A stretch of 34,358 nucleotides of DNA, from NCBI GenBank assembly GCA_945787015.1, contig CALZGM010000032.1, positions 1 through 34,358 of the forward strand, given 5' to 3'. Below are positions 1 to 11,315 of this stretch, one piece after another. Positions within the stretch are counted from its first letter, which is position 1. Every line of letters begins with the position of its first letter. Below the pieces are notes generated by a model that saw only the letters and a list, made by a program, of their open reading frames with translations, was not told the origin of the DNA and ran no database searches. The position numbers and the translations under genes were made by a program. This DNA is from an uncultured Roseburia sp. Its GTDB lineage: Bacteria > Bacillota > Clostridia > Lachnospirales > Lachnospiraceae.

Positions 1-53
1 TTGACCTTGACGGCATTAATTCTGCAGATATAATTCAAGAAAGCGAAAAAGAA
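1..53. repeat. Right arm of a palindromic repeat (type C), cut by window edge
   Basis: Bases 5-53 match bases 33982-34030 at about 45 of 49 positions without gaps. At the second site this sequence is the right arm of a long inverted repeat with a 21-nt loop. The window therefore opens inside the loop of a second copy, whose left arm would lie before base 1. It is immediately downstream of the pyrophosphatase gene (minus strand), so it may also act as its 3' end structure. Confidence 0.8.
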
Positions 54-79
54 TCGACAATAAGTTATTAGCTAAATAT

Positions 80-1756
80 CTATGACAGTTTCTCCGCCAT
101 CGCATTCATCAACGTCGGTATCATCTGTTTTTTTCTGGAAATTACGCCTTCCAGGTAAACACCCTTCAAAGTTCCCTCTTTTTCTATGCCGCTTTCTGTA
201 TGAAAAGCTTCTTCCAACAGTTTTTCTGCATCATGTCCTTCACAGATTACTTTAGAAGATTCCTCTAAAATGTCTGTGAGCATGACATATACCATATCCA
301 GTCTCTTATCGCCTAATACCTGTTTCATAAATGGTTTTAGCTGCTCTCCGACCTTATCCAGTTCCTCACGGCTTAGAGCACTCACCTGAGATACGCCAAA
401 ATCTACTTCTCCGGAATGGAAAATCTTAAAATCCTGGTAGAAGATTTCTTCTGTTGTCTTGTTCTTAAAATCACTTCCGGCTTGGAACATTCCCTTTGCA
501 AAAGATTCCAGTTCAATTCCTGCGATATCTGCCAGTTCTTCCGCTGCCTTAATATCCTGCTGTGTACAGGTTGGAGAACGGAACATCAGCGTATCGGAAA
601 TAATCGCCGCCATCAAAAGACCTGCAATATCCTTTGGCACCTCCACATTCTTCTCACCAAACATCTGATAGATAATGGTTGACGTACATCCGAGTGGCTG
701 ATTGCGGAAGTAAACCGGTGAAATGGTCTCTAAACTTCCGATACGATGGTGATCAATAATTTCCAAAATCTCAGCCTCTTCAATATTATCAACTGCCTGT
801 GTTTTTTCATTGTGGTCTACCAGTACAAACTGTTTCTTTTGCATGCTCATCAAATTACGTCTGGAAATCATGCCCAGATAATCTCCGTTTTCATCCAGCA
901 CCGGGAAATCACGATGTCTGATTTTAGACATCGTTTCTCTCACATCCACCACATAATCATCGATGTCGAAGGTGACTAAGTGTTCCTTAGTCATATATTC
1001 CTTAATCGGCATGCTCTGATTAATCAGACGGGCAATGGAAAAAGTATCAAACGGCGTTGTAATGATGACACAATCCTTCTTCTTTGCCATAGAAATAACT
1101 TCATCATCCACTTCAAAACCACAACCGATGACAAGACAGCTGGCATTTGCCTCCATTGCACGAATCTGTGTTTCCTTTTTAGAACCCAGAATTACCAGGT
1201 CATCCGCCTCAACCGAATCAGCGATATATTCCGGATTTGCCGTTCCAATGATGACTTTTCCACGCACAAAATAAGCATGTTCATTTCCGGTCACCAAAGT
1301 TCCATCCAGTGTTTCCACAATATTTTTATACTGTGTTCTGGCATTCGATAATGCATGATTATCATACACATCCATGTAAGAGGTTGCGATATCCTTTGTT
1401 ACAATAATGCCTTCCAGCTTGCCCAGACGGTTCGTAACCGGGAGCGTTACTACATCCAGTTTCTTCATCAGTTCCCATGCTTTTTTCAAGGAAATATGAG
1501 AACTCACACCGACTGTTTTTCGAATAGTAATATCCTTAATCTGCGCACCGGCATCTGTAATTAGCTCCGGTTCACTTACCTTAAAGTAATCCAGAACATA
1601 GCTGGTCTCCGCATTGATATTTCCGGCCCGTTTCGGAATATACTCCCGGTCACCCAGCTGATTTTTTAAGTATGCATAGGAAATGGCAGCACAGATAGAA
1701 TCTGTATCCGGATTCTTATGACCTGTCACCCATACTTTCTTTGTTTCAAAATTCAT
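80..1756 (-). CDS. ppaC: Manganese-dependent inorganic pyrophosphatase with CBS and DRTGG domains
   Basis: Family II inorganic pyrophosphatase of the DHH superfamily, 558 aa, cytosolic; it hydrolyses pyrophosphate to two phosphates. Seen: N-terminal metal-binding motif GHKNPDTDS (H13, D17, D19), DHN at 314-316, DHH at 335-337, ISD with D388, and a C-terminal DHHA2-type region. Between the first motif and DHH lie an inserted CBS domain (about 71-130), a DRTGG-like domain (about 140-245) and a second CBS domain (about 251-305). The usual unregulated enzyme is about 310 aa, so the extra length is the regulatory insert. In characterised relatives this insert binds adenine nucleotides, with AMP/ADP inhibiting and diadenosine polyphosphates activating; that property is inferred here. 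The start has an upstream GAGG/AGG. It appears to be transcribed alone from a promoter at 1785-1813. Confidence 0.95.
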   Translation of the reverse strand: MNFETKKVWVTGHKNPDTDSICAAISYAYLKNQLGDREYIPKRAGNINAETSYVLDYFKVSEPELITDAGAQIKDITIRKTVGVSSHISLKKAWELMKKLDVVTLPVTNRLGKLEGIIVTKDIATSYMDVYDNHALSNARTQYKNIVETLDGTLVTGNEHAYFVRGKVIIGTANPEYIADSVEADDLVILGSKKETQIRAMEANASCLVIGCGFEVDDEVISMAKKKDCVIITTPFDTFSIARLINQSMPIKEYMTKEHLVTFDIDDYVVDVRETMSKIRHRDFPVLDENGDYLGMISRRNLMSMQKKQFVLVDHNEKTQAVDNIEEAEILEIIDHHRIGSLETISPVYFRNQPLGCTSTIIYQMFGEKNVEVPKDIAGLLMAAIISDTLMFRSPTCTQQDIKAAEELADIAGIELESFAKGMFQAGSDFKNKTTEEIFYQDFKIFHSGEVDFGVSQVSALSREELDKVGEQLKPFMKQVLGDKRLDMVYVMLTDILEESSKVICEGHDAEKLLEEAFHTESGIEKEGTLKGVYLEGVISRKKQMIPTLMNAMAEKLS

Positions 1757-1784
1757 CCTGTTTTTCCTCGTTGATTTTTTTATT

Positions 1785-1813
1785 ATTTTAATGTATCAGC
1801 GTTCAATGTACAA
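1785..1813 (-). promoter_or_regulatory. Putative promoter of the pyrophosphatase gene
   Basis: On the minus strand TTGTAC (-35, 1808-1813) and TAAAAT (-10, 1785-1790) are separated by exactly 17 nt, a sigma-A type arrangement about 30-50 nt before the start codon. It suggests separate transcription from lacZ, after which no clear terminator hairpin is visible. Confidence 0.5.
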
Positions 1814-1827
1814 GAGTTTTTCTTAAG

Positions 1828-4929
<3,102 letters not shown>

Positions 4930-4945
4930 TTATCCAAACTATACC

Positions 4946-4970
4946 AAAAACGGACGCATTCCTGCGTCCG
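4946..4970 (-). terminator. Rho-independent terminator of the coiled-coil gene
   Basis: A perfect 8-bp stem, CGGACGCA/TGCGTCCG, with loop TTCC (4951-4970) is followed on the minus strand by five T (complement of 4946-4950). It lies 7 nt after the stop codon of the gene ending at 4977 and before lacZ. Confidence 0.85.
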
Positions 4971-4976
4971 CTTACT

Positions 4977-5855
4977 TTAGAAATTAAATACACCTAGTGA
5001 ATACAAAATAAACCCAATCAAAACAACAAAGTTCAAAACGGAAAACCAAGTCAGACATTTCACATAACCGCGGACAGATCCAACCCCTTTTTCCATCTCA
5101 TCCATCTTTTCAATCTTTGAGTCAAACTCTGTGAACAAATCCTGAATATTACGATAACATTTCACATTCTCGCTATGAACCTTTTCAGACAAATCTGTCT
5201 TAATGGACTCTAACTGTGTCGTCGCGTTGTCCAATAACTGTTTTACTTCCGCAATCTGTCCTTCGCTCAGCTTCTTATTGGCAATCGCCTGTTCCTCTAA
5301 GAACTGCTTATTGGTTGCTAACTGCTCCTCGCTCAGCTTTTTATTTGCAGCAATCTGCTCTTCATTTAGTTTGCGGTTTGCTTCCAGTTGCTCTAAGCTG
5401 GCAGTTTTGACTTCTGTCACTTGATTTGAAATAGAGACTTCAATCTCAGACATTTTATTTGTCACCTTTGCTGAAAGCTCATCTACCTTCTGATTAAAGT
5501 CCTTCATAATCTGATCCGCCTCTTCCTGGCGTTCAGATAAAATCTGCTCTAACTCCTGCGCTTTATCTTCTCTCTCGTTTACCAAAGACTGCAGCTCCTG
5601 CACCTTACTTTCTTTGGAAAGCAATAAATCCTGAAGCTGTTTTGCTTTTTCTCTGAACTCATCAATCTGGGTTAATAAAAAATCTTCCTTTTCCACTTTA
5701 ACTGGTGTCCTTTCCGATTCCTTTGTCTTTTTTACACTCTCCTGCCGGGCATATTCTTCCTTCCGCTCTTGCTGGTATTGCCTGCCATACGCGTATACCG
5801 GTTTTGTATTTTTCCTGCGAATCTGCGCTAACAATGTATGAAAAATATTAGCCAT
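4977..5855 (-). CDS. Coiled-coil protein with hendecad repeats and C-terminal membrane anchor
   Basis: 292 aa, family not recognised. Seen: a basic N-terminus (residues 1-50), a highly charged heptad-like coil (about 60-155), then at least four 11-residue repeats of the type NKKLSEEQLAT (about 160-203), further helix to about 255, and one hydrophobic segment (about 269-289) at the extreme C-terminus. This is the architecture of a tail-anchored protein with a long cytoplasmic coil. Hendecad periods generally favour right-handed coiled coils, or amphipathic helices lying along a membrane. The start is chosen from GGGAGG 8 nt upstream. It has its own promoter (5898-5926) and terminator (4946-4970), so although it sits between nahK and lacZ it is not obviously part of the sugar operon. 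Possible roles are structural or scaffolding; none can be assigned. Confidence 0.85.
   Translation of the reverse strand: MANIFHTLLAQIRRKNTKPVYAYGRQYQQERKEEYARQESVKKTKESERTPVKVEKEDFLLTQIDEFREKAKQLQDLLLSKESKVQELQSLVNEREDKAQELEQILSERQEEADQIMKDFNQKVDELSAKVTNKMSEIEVSISNQVTEVKTASLEQLEANRKLNEEQIAANKKLSEEQLATNKQFLEEQAIANKKLSEGQIAEVKQLLDNATTQLESIKTDLSEKVHSENVKCYRNIQDLFTEFDSKIEKMDEMEKGVGSVRGYVKCLTWFSVLNFVVLIGFILYSLGVFNF
5247..5378 (-). repeat. Four in-frame 33-nt repeats encoding 11-residue units
   Basis: This part of the coiled-coil gene encodes four consecutive 11-residue units with pattern N-[KR]-[KQ]-[LF]-x-E-[EG]-Q-x-x-x, continuing weakly into a fifth. It is a tandem coding repeat, probably expandable by slippage or unequal recombination. 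Confidence 0.8.
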
Positions 5856-5897
5856 TCACATTTCCTCCCGACATGTAATCAATACATACTATAAATA

Positions 5898-5926
5898 ATT
5901 GTAACATTCCAAGAAATTGTTGTAAA
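5898..5926 (-). promoter_or_regulatory. Putative promoter of the coiled-coil gene
   Basis: On the minus strand TTTACA (5921-5926) and TACAAT (5898-5903) are separated by 17 nt. The -35 box directly abuts the T-rich tail of the nahK terminator, so one unit ends where the next begins. Confidence 0.55.
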
Positions 5927-5965
5927 GTAAAATATGGTGCAATCCCTATAAAGGATTACACCATA
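5927..5965 (-). terminator. Terminator of the binding protein-permease-nahK operon
   Basis: Stem TATGGTGCAATCC/GGATTACACCATA (one mismatch) with a 7-nt loop at 5933-5965 is followed on the minus strand by TTTTACTTT. It lies about 22 nt after the nahK stop codon. The outer stem is the same as that of the hairpin at 9891-9923 in the same operon. Confidence 0.8.
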
Positions 5966-5987
5966 TCTGTCAACCAAATATTTCGCT

Positions 5988-7103
5988 TTACACATTATAT
6001 TTTTTTACAATTTCCGCCATGGTCTCCCATTTTGCTTCCATATCAGCTACCAGTTTAAACTGGGTACGGCAGCGGTCTAAATTCTGTCCCGGTCTGTGAA
6101 TCTTAAAATAAGTATCTCCCTGCAGATAATCGGTTAGGAAGCGCATACCACATTCAAAGGTCATAACCTTTGCTCCCATTGGAAGCAGTTCAATCTCTTT
6201 TGCTGTTAGCTTACCGCCACAGCCTTCAATAAAGCCCTTGGTATAAAGCTCAAATAAGTTCATATCGCACCAGATTTTGTCCAAATCCGGCTCATCCTCC
6301 GCTCCGGTACTAGCACCGAATCGAATGGAATCACCAAAATCATTCATTGCCAGTCCCGGCATCACAGTATCCAAATCAATGACACAAATACCTTTTCTGG
6401 TCGCATTGTCCATCATAATATTATTTAATTTCGTATCGTTATGTGTTACACGAAGAATCAGTTCTCCTCTTGCAAGCATATCGCCAAAGAAATTGGCAAC
6501 ATCTTCCCTTTCCAGTACAAAATCGATTTCTTCTTTTACCGAAGCCGCACGACCACACACATCCTCTGCTACTGCTTTCTTAAATACTTCAAACCTCGCT
6601 TTTGTATCATGGAACCCTTTAATCGTTTCATGCAGGGTTTCTGCGGGATAGTCTGCAAGCAGCCTCTGGAAATTTCCAAATGCAACAGCACTTTCATAAA
6701 AATCCTCCGGTTTCTCCACCTGTTCAAAACTGGTTGCATCTTCGATATAAATATAGGCTCTCCAGTATTCTCCGGTAGAATCCACAAAATATGGCTTGCC
6801 GTCTTTTGAGGGAATCACATTTAAGGTCTCTCTGTCCGGATTTCCACCATTTTCAATGATGATTTTACGAAGATAAGAGGTTACGCCAATTACATTTTCC
6901 ATCAATTCAACTGGATTTGTAAAAATACTCTTATTCATTCGCTGTAAAATATAGCGTTTTGTCTCTTTCTTTTCATTCTCATAGATGAGCAAATAGGTGT
7001 CATTAATATGCCCATTCCCCCAAGGTATATCCTCTTTAAACGTTCCCTCAAAGCAAAGATTATCAATCGCTTCTTTTTTTTGTTCTGCTGAAATCATATC
7101 CAT
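5988..7103 (-). CDS. nahK: N-acetylhexosamine 1-kinase
   Basis: 371 aa kinase of the aminoglycoside phosphotransferase/choline kinase fold. The family phosphorylates GlcNAc and GalNAc at C1 using ATP, feeding HexNAc released from lacto-N-biose or galacto-N-biose into nucleotide-sugar metabolism. Seen: an N-terminal nucleotide-binding lobe with GNGHINDTY (29-37) and YILQRMN (51-57); catalytic loop HNDTKLNNIM (221-230, catalytic D223, N227); metal-binding DLDTVMPG (243-250); and FGDSIRFGAST (256-266). These segments match the recalled Bifidobacterium NahK motifs very closely. The start codon overlaps the preceding stop as TAATG, with GGGGAG 7 nt upstream, indicating translational coupling to the nucleotidyltransferase. 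It is the last gene of the operon. Confidence 0.93.
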   Translation of the reverse strand: MDMISAEQKKEAIDNLCFEGTFKEDIPWGNGHINDTYLLIYENEKKETKRYILQRMNKSIFTNPVELMENVIGVTSYLRKIIIENGGNPDRETLNVIPSKDGKPYFVDSTGEYWRAYIYIEDATSFEQVEKPEDFYESAVAFGNFQRLLADYPAETLHETIKGFHDTKARFEVFKKAVAEDVCGRAASVKEEIDFVLEREDVANFFGDMLARGELILRVTHNDTKLNNIMMDNATRKGICVIDLDTVMPGLAMNDFGDSIRFGASTGAEDEPDLDKIWCDMNLFELYTKGFIEGCGGKLTAKEIELLPMGAKVMTFECGMRFLTDYLQGDTYFKIHRPGQNLDRCRTQFKLVADMEAKWETMAEIVKKYNV

Positions 7104-8029
7104 TAGTTATCTCCCCATAGTTTTTCCGGATAGAAGCCTGCAGCCTTAAAATCCTTTATTGCCTGTTCAACAACCGGCTTATCTTCCTTATACGTTACCC
7201 CATACCATTTATCGGAAGAAGTAAGAACCGATACTGTTGCCTTATTCTGTGCTAACAGATTACTTACAACTGTCGGCAAGAAGTATTCACATTTTAATGG
7301 ATTGTTCTTTAATCCTTCCTTTAAAAAAGCTTCAAACCCGTTTTCAATTTCTCCTAAAAAGCCTGCTGTAAATCCCCACATATTCATGGATACGACCGTT
7401 CCTTTCGGTAAACTTGTCCATGTCGCACCATCATCTTCCGTAAACGCAGCCCCACCATCTCTCTTTTCGATGCGTGTTCGTTCTGTTACGCTCACCAGTT
7501 CTCCGGCCTCATTGATTTCGCAAATACCGCGAGCCACATGCCCATTTTCGGTTAACGTATTTTCCAACTGATACCCAACCATGGTATAACGATATTTTTC
7601 ATCGTCTTCATGTGTTGATAAATAGTCATAAATCTTCTGAAAAGCATCTCTGCCATAGTAATCATCTGCATTAATAACTGCAAATGGTCCATCAATCAAA
7701 TCCTTACAGCTTAATACTGCATGGGCAGTTCCCCATGGTTTTACACGTTCTGCAGGAACTTCATATCCATCCGGAATATTATGTAAATCCTGAAAAGCAT
7801 AAGCGACATCTACTACTTTTTCAATTCGATCACCGATGGCTTCTTTAAAATCCTCTTCGTTTTCCTTTTTGATAATAAAAATCACTTTTTCAAATCCGGC
7901 TCTTTTTGCATCAAAAATAGAAAAGTCCATAATAATATGTCCCTGTTCATCCACAGGATCAATCTGCTTTAATCCGCCATAGCGGCTGCCCATACCGGCA
8001 GCCATAATTACCAATACCGGTTTTTTCAT
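7103..8029 (-). CDS. Sugar-1-phosphate nucleotidyltransferase, probably for HexNAc-1-P
   Basis: 308 aa, NTP-transferase family (GT-A-like Rossmann fold). Signature AAGMGSRYGGLKQ near the N-terminus binds NTP and metal, and NADDYYG in the middle is the second metal site; the TDP/UDP-glucose pyrophosphorylase-type length is typical. The upstream reading frame extends to 8062, but GAGAGG at 8039-8044 sits directly against the ATG at 8038 and 9 nt before the ATG at 8029, so the start MKKPVLVIM is preferred. It is coupled to nahK by a one-base overlap. From context it should convert GlcNAc-1-P or GalNAc-1-P made by NahK into UDP-HexNAc, instead of the hexose-1-P uridylyltransferase used in the bifidobacterial pathway. 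Family is certain; substrate is inferred and Gal-1-P or Glc-1-P remain possible. Confidence 0.88.
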   Translation of the reverse strand: MKKPVLVIMAAGMGSRYGGLKQIDPVDEQGHIIMDFSIFDAKRAGFEKVIFIIKKENEEDFKEAIGDRIEKVVDVAYAFQDLHNIPDGYEVPAERVKPWGTAHAVLSCKDLIDGPFAVINADDYYGRDAFQKIYDYLSTHEDDEKYRYTMVGYQLENTLTENGHVARGICEINEAGELVSVTERTRIEKRDGGAAFTEDDGATWTSLPKGTVVSMNMWGFTAGFLGEIENGFEAFLKEGLKNNPLKCEYFLPTVVSNLLAQNKATVSVLTSSDKWYGVTYKEDKPVVEQAIKDFKAAGFYPEKLWGDN

Positions 8030-8045
8030 ATTTTTCATCCTCTCT

Positions 8046-8924
8046 CTAACCTTTAATACCACCTGTTACACCACCAATAATCTTTTCAGATAAGAAAAGA
8101 TATAAAATAAATGTTGGCAGGAAAACAATCACAACCGCAGCAAACATACCTGACCAGTCGCCCGTATATTTCATGGAATTAATCATTCCATAAAGACCTA
8201 CTGCTACAGGTTTTGTTTCATTTCTGCTTGCAATAATTAAAGAAATAAAGTATTCGTTCCAAATATTAATAAAGTTAAATATTGTAACAGTTACCAGTCC
8301 TGACTGTGCCATTGGGAACATAATTTTCCAGAATGTTTTCATCGGAGGACATCCGTCAATTGCCGCTGCTTCCTCATACGTTCTTGAAATATTTGTAAAA
8401 AACGTTGTCAGGAAAATTGTTGTATACGGGACATTAATTCCTATATAAAGGAATATTAGTACAATCTTATTTGACATCACATTCTGCAAGACACCTAGCT
8501 GTGAAATAATACCAAACAACGGGAGAATAATCATAATAACCGGAATACCCATCGCACTTGCAAATCCGGTCTGGATTAATTTGTTCCCGATAAACGTATA
8601 TCTGGCAAGCACATATGCTGCCGGTGCACAAATTAAAATCAGTAATACACAGGAAACAATGGAATATACCAAAGAGTTCATAAAAAATTCGGATACATTT
8701 GATGTTGTCCACGCTTTTACATAGTTTTCAAAATGAAGACCGGTTGGGAATTTGGTAGCCTTTCCGGCAAAAATTTCCTGAGTGGTAGAAAAGCTTGCAC
8801 ACAATACCCAGCCCAATAAAACAAAAGTAAATAATACCCACAGAGTTACAATGATATATCCCGGAAGCAGCCTTGCTTCTTTTTTCCAGTTAACGGATGC
8901 AAATCTCAATTTTAATTTATTCAT
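8046..8924 (-). CDS. Carbohydrate ABC transporter permease, MalG/UgpE type
   Basis: 292 aa inner-membrane permease with about six hydrophobic segments. The EAA loop that docks the ATPase is at about 184-206 (EEAAAIDG...FPMA). It forms a heterodimer with the neighbouring MalF-like permease to import an oligosaccharide, presumably galacto-/lacto-N-biose or a related mucin or milk-glycan disaccharide. Start from AAGGGAGGG 8 nt upstream. No ATPase gene is present in the locus, so a shared MsmX/MsiK-type ATPase encoded elsewhere is the likely partner. Confidence 0.93.
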   Translation of the reverse strand: MNKLKLRFASVNWKKEARLLPGYIIVTLWVLFTFVLLGWVLCASFSTTQEIFAGKATKFPTGLHFENYVKAWTTSNVSEFFMNSLVYSIVSCVLLILICAPAAYVLARYTFIGNKLIQTGFASAMGIPVIMIILPLFGIISQLGVLQNVMSNKIVLIFLYIGINVPYTTIFLTTFFTNISRTYEEAAAIDGCPPMKTFWKIMFPMAQSGLVTVTIFNFINIWNEYFISLIIASRNETKPVAVGLYGMINSMKYTGDWSGMFAAVVIVFLPTFILYLFLSEKIIGGVTGGIKG

Positions 8925-8943
8925 AGCAAATGCCCTCCCTTTC

Positions 8944-9849
8944 TTAGAATTCTAAATCGTCATCTTTTAACAACAGATTACATAACGTGAATACAAGTAC
9001 CACGCAAAGGCTTAATACCACACCAATTGATGCTGCAAGGCCCGCATTACGATCTGTCATTGTATTTCCTGCACCAAACATCTGCATATACATATAAACC
9101 ATTGGAGTAATCGTTGCCGTCTCTGCTGTTACAGTTGAGAATAACTGTGACCAAACAAAGAAACCTACACAGGTTACACTCCACATAGTAATATTCGTCT
9201 TAAATACTCCCTTCAGCAAAGGAAGTGTAATATAGCGGAACTGATGAATCTTATTTGCTCCATCAATCAACGCTGCTTCATAATAATCCGGACTGATGCG
9301 TTCAATACCACTTGTCCAGATTAACATATGATAACCAACCATACCAAAACAGTATGCTATCAATAGTGCCATAAACTTGTGATCTCCGTCTGTCCACGGA
9401 ATAGATGCTAAGCTGTCTAAATGTAACGCACTAAAAAATGTCTTAAATAAACCATACTGTGGATTATACACATACTGTAACCACATCGTAGCCAGTGCAA
9501 CCGCACTTACAATATTCGGCAGATAAATCACTGCCCTGAAAAACTTTTTAAACCGGATTCCGCTTGTAATGATAACACCAAACAAAAGTGACAAACTCAT
9601 TACAATGATTCCACCAAATAACCAAATCTTCCCCAAATTCAACATAGCAGTTCGAAACAGCGATGTTGACAACAATGTTACATAGTTCTCAATTCCCGTA
9701 AATGTCCACAATCCCATCGCATCCGTAACACCCTCTATGTTAAAAAAGCTCATGAGTATTGTTCTGAGAATCGGATAAACAAAAATAACAAGAAAGAATA
9801 ATACTGCTGGTGTTAAAAATGCCACTATCATTCCTTTATTTTTCTTCAT
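8944..9849 (-). CDS. Carbohydrate ABC transporter permease, MalF/UgpA type
   Basis: 301 aa inner-membrane permease with about six hydrophobic segments starting near residue 8. The EAA motif is at about 191-210 (EAALIDGANK...ITLP). It pairs with the downstream MalG-like permease, 19 nt away. Start supported by GAGGAG 8 nt upstream. A hairpin in the 93-nt gap after the binding-protein gene probably lowers permease expression relative to the binding protein. Confidence 0.93.
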   Translation of the reverse strand: MKKNKGMIVAFLTPAVLFFLVIFVYPILRTILMSFFNIEGVTDAMGLWTFTGIENYVTLLSTSLFRTAMLNLGKIWLFGGIIVMSLSLLFGVIITSGIRFKKFFRAVIYLPNIVSAVALATMWLQYVYNPQYGLFKTFFSALHLDSLASIPWTDGDHKFMALLIAYCFGMVGYHMLIWTSGIERISPDYYEAALIDGANKIHQFRYITLPLLKGVFKTNITMWSVTCVGFFVWSQLFSTVTAETATITPMVYMYMQMFGAGNTMTDRNAGLAASIGVVLSLCVVLVFTLCNLLLKDDDLEF

Positions 9850-9886
9850 TTACGCTTCTCCTCTCTAACTTTCCGATACCATTAAC

Positions 9887-9923
9887 CAAAATATGGTGGC
9901 AGCCACAATGGATGCCACCATAT
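9887..9923 (-). terminator. Intra-operon hairpin after the binding-protein gene (partial terminator)
   Basis: An 11-bp perfect stem, ATATGGTGGCA/TGCCACCATAT, with an 11-nt loop (9891-9923) is followed on the minus strand by only a short T run (TTTTGG). It lies between a binding-protein gene and its permease genes, where such structures commonly cause partial termination or stabilise the upstream mRNA. Confidence 0.65.
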
Positions 9924-9942
9924 ATTTATTTTTACTGTTTAA

Positions 9943-11262
9943 TTATTTGCTTGCTGCAAGCATAGCCTGTACAAAGCCTTCTGCATCAATGGTTCCAGCC
10001 ATTAATTTAATGAAGTTCTCTTTGATTACAGGAGTCATGTCTGCATTTGTTTCAACACCAACTGCCCATGTGAAACGATTTAAAGATTCTGCCATTACAG
10101 GTTTTGCACAGCTTACTAATGCTGGCCATTCTGTATTTGTGGTATCTGCAGGAATACCAATAGAATCCTCTGCTAATTTCTGGTCAAATTCACCCTTTGT
10201 AATCTTCTCGATTAATCCAAAAGCTTCCTCTGCCATCTGAGAATCTTTATTAATAGCAAATACCTGTGCACCAAAGTTATTGCTTTCTGTTCCGGTAGGA
10301 GCTGCACCTTCAATATTGGTTGCGCAAGCATTTAATGCAGGATATGCGAAACATCCCCATCTAAAGTTCTCGCCTGCTGTTGCTTTTACTTCGTTTGGTA
10401 ACCAAGAACCATTTAAGTACATAGCAACCTGTCCGCCTGCAAGTTCAACGTTCTGTCCCTGTGGCCATACGTTTGTTCCAACATATTCTGAGTAGTATCC
10501 GTTTGAAGCTAATTCTTCAATATCTTTTGCCATCTGAAGAACTGCCGGATCATCCCATAAACCTTCTGTTACGATTTTTCTAACGCCGTCTTCTCCAACG
10601 TATCTTCCAAGGTGATAACCAATCACACATGTTGCATAAGCATCATCCATTGTCATTGGTGTGATACCTGCTGCTTTTAATTTTGCACATGCATCTAAAA
10701 GTTCATCCCAAGTCTTAGGAGCTGCTGTAATACCTGCTTGCTCGAATAAATCTACATTGTAGAAGAATGCAAATACGTTTGGCTGATAAGGAATTGATTT
10801 TAATGTGCCGCCGCCTGCTTCTCTACAAGCTGCAATCAGACCCGCATTTGCAGTAGCTTCATAGTCGCTTGCTTTTGCAAGAGTTTCTAAGTCCATTAAA
10901 TATTTGCCCCATGCACTGTTTACACGGTCAATATCTTCATCAAACATATCAATCTTTGTTCCTGCATCAAGTGCCGGCTGAAGACCTTCACGGATACCTG
11001 TACGTCCTTTGAACTGTACATCTACCTTAATGCCGGTTTCTGCTACATATGCATCAACTGCTGCCTGAATTGCCTGTCCCTGTGGCTCTGTAGCTTCCCA
11101 CATAGACCAGTATACAAGTGTTTCAGAAGAAGCATCTGTTTTTTCTCCACCTGCATTTGATCCACCTGCATTACTGTTGCCTGCATCTTTGCTGCCACAG
11201 CCAGCTAACATTGTAGCTGCCATTGCTACACATAACAATACGCTTAAAATTTTCTTTTTCAT
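9943..11262 (-). CDS. Extracellular solute-binding lipoprotein of a sugar ABC transporter
   Basis: 439 aa family 1 extracellular solute-binding protein, first gene of the operon. Seen: a lipoprotein signal peptide with lipobox LAGC (mature Cys at 22), a Gly/Ser/Asn-rich linker to about residue 50, then the two-lobed binding protein starting LVYWSMWEA. It is tethered to the outer face of the membrane and presents the sugar to the two downstream permeases. The linkage to nahK and GH112 suggests Gal-beta-1,3-HexNAc disaccharides as ligand; this is inferred. Start supported by GGGAGGT 5 nt upstream. Its upstream region is shared with a divergent AraC gene and contains repeated TTGCAC elements. 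Confidence 0.95.
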   Translation of the reverse strand: MKKKILSVLLCVAMAATMLAGCGSKDAGNSNAGGSNAGGEKTDASSETLVYWSMWEATEPQGQAIQAAVDAYVAETGIKVDVQFKGRTGIREGLQPALDAGTKIDMFDEDIDRVNSAWGKYLMDLETLAKASDYEATANAGLIAACREAGGGTLKSIPYQPNVFAFFYNVDLFEQAGITAAPKTWDELLDACAKLKAAGITPMTMDDAYATCVIGYHLGRYVGEDGVRKIVTEGLWDDPAVLQMAKDIEELASNGYYSEYVGTNVWPQGQNVELAGGQVAMYLNGSWLPNEVKATAGENFRWGCFAYPALNACATNIEGAAPTGTESNNFGAQVFAINKDSQMAEEAFGLIEKITKGEFDQKLAEDSIGIPADTTNTEWPALVSCAKPVMAESLNRFTWAVGVETNADMTPVIKENFIKLMAGTIDAEGFVQAMLAASK

Positions 11263-11315
11263 GATTTACCTCCCCATTCATGAATTATCTTTTGTGATTT
11301 CATCATATTACTTTT

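Noticed and set aside
416-1564. Several plus-strand open frames opposite the pyrophosphatase gene
   Set aside because: They lie fully antisense to a conserved enzyme, have no ribosome sites and no recognisable domains.
5247-5378. Regular repeats that might suggest a CRISPR-like array
   Set aside because: The repeats are contiguous, in frame and encode 11-residue coiled-coil units; there are no spacers.
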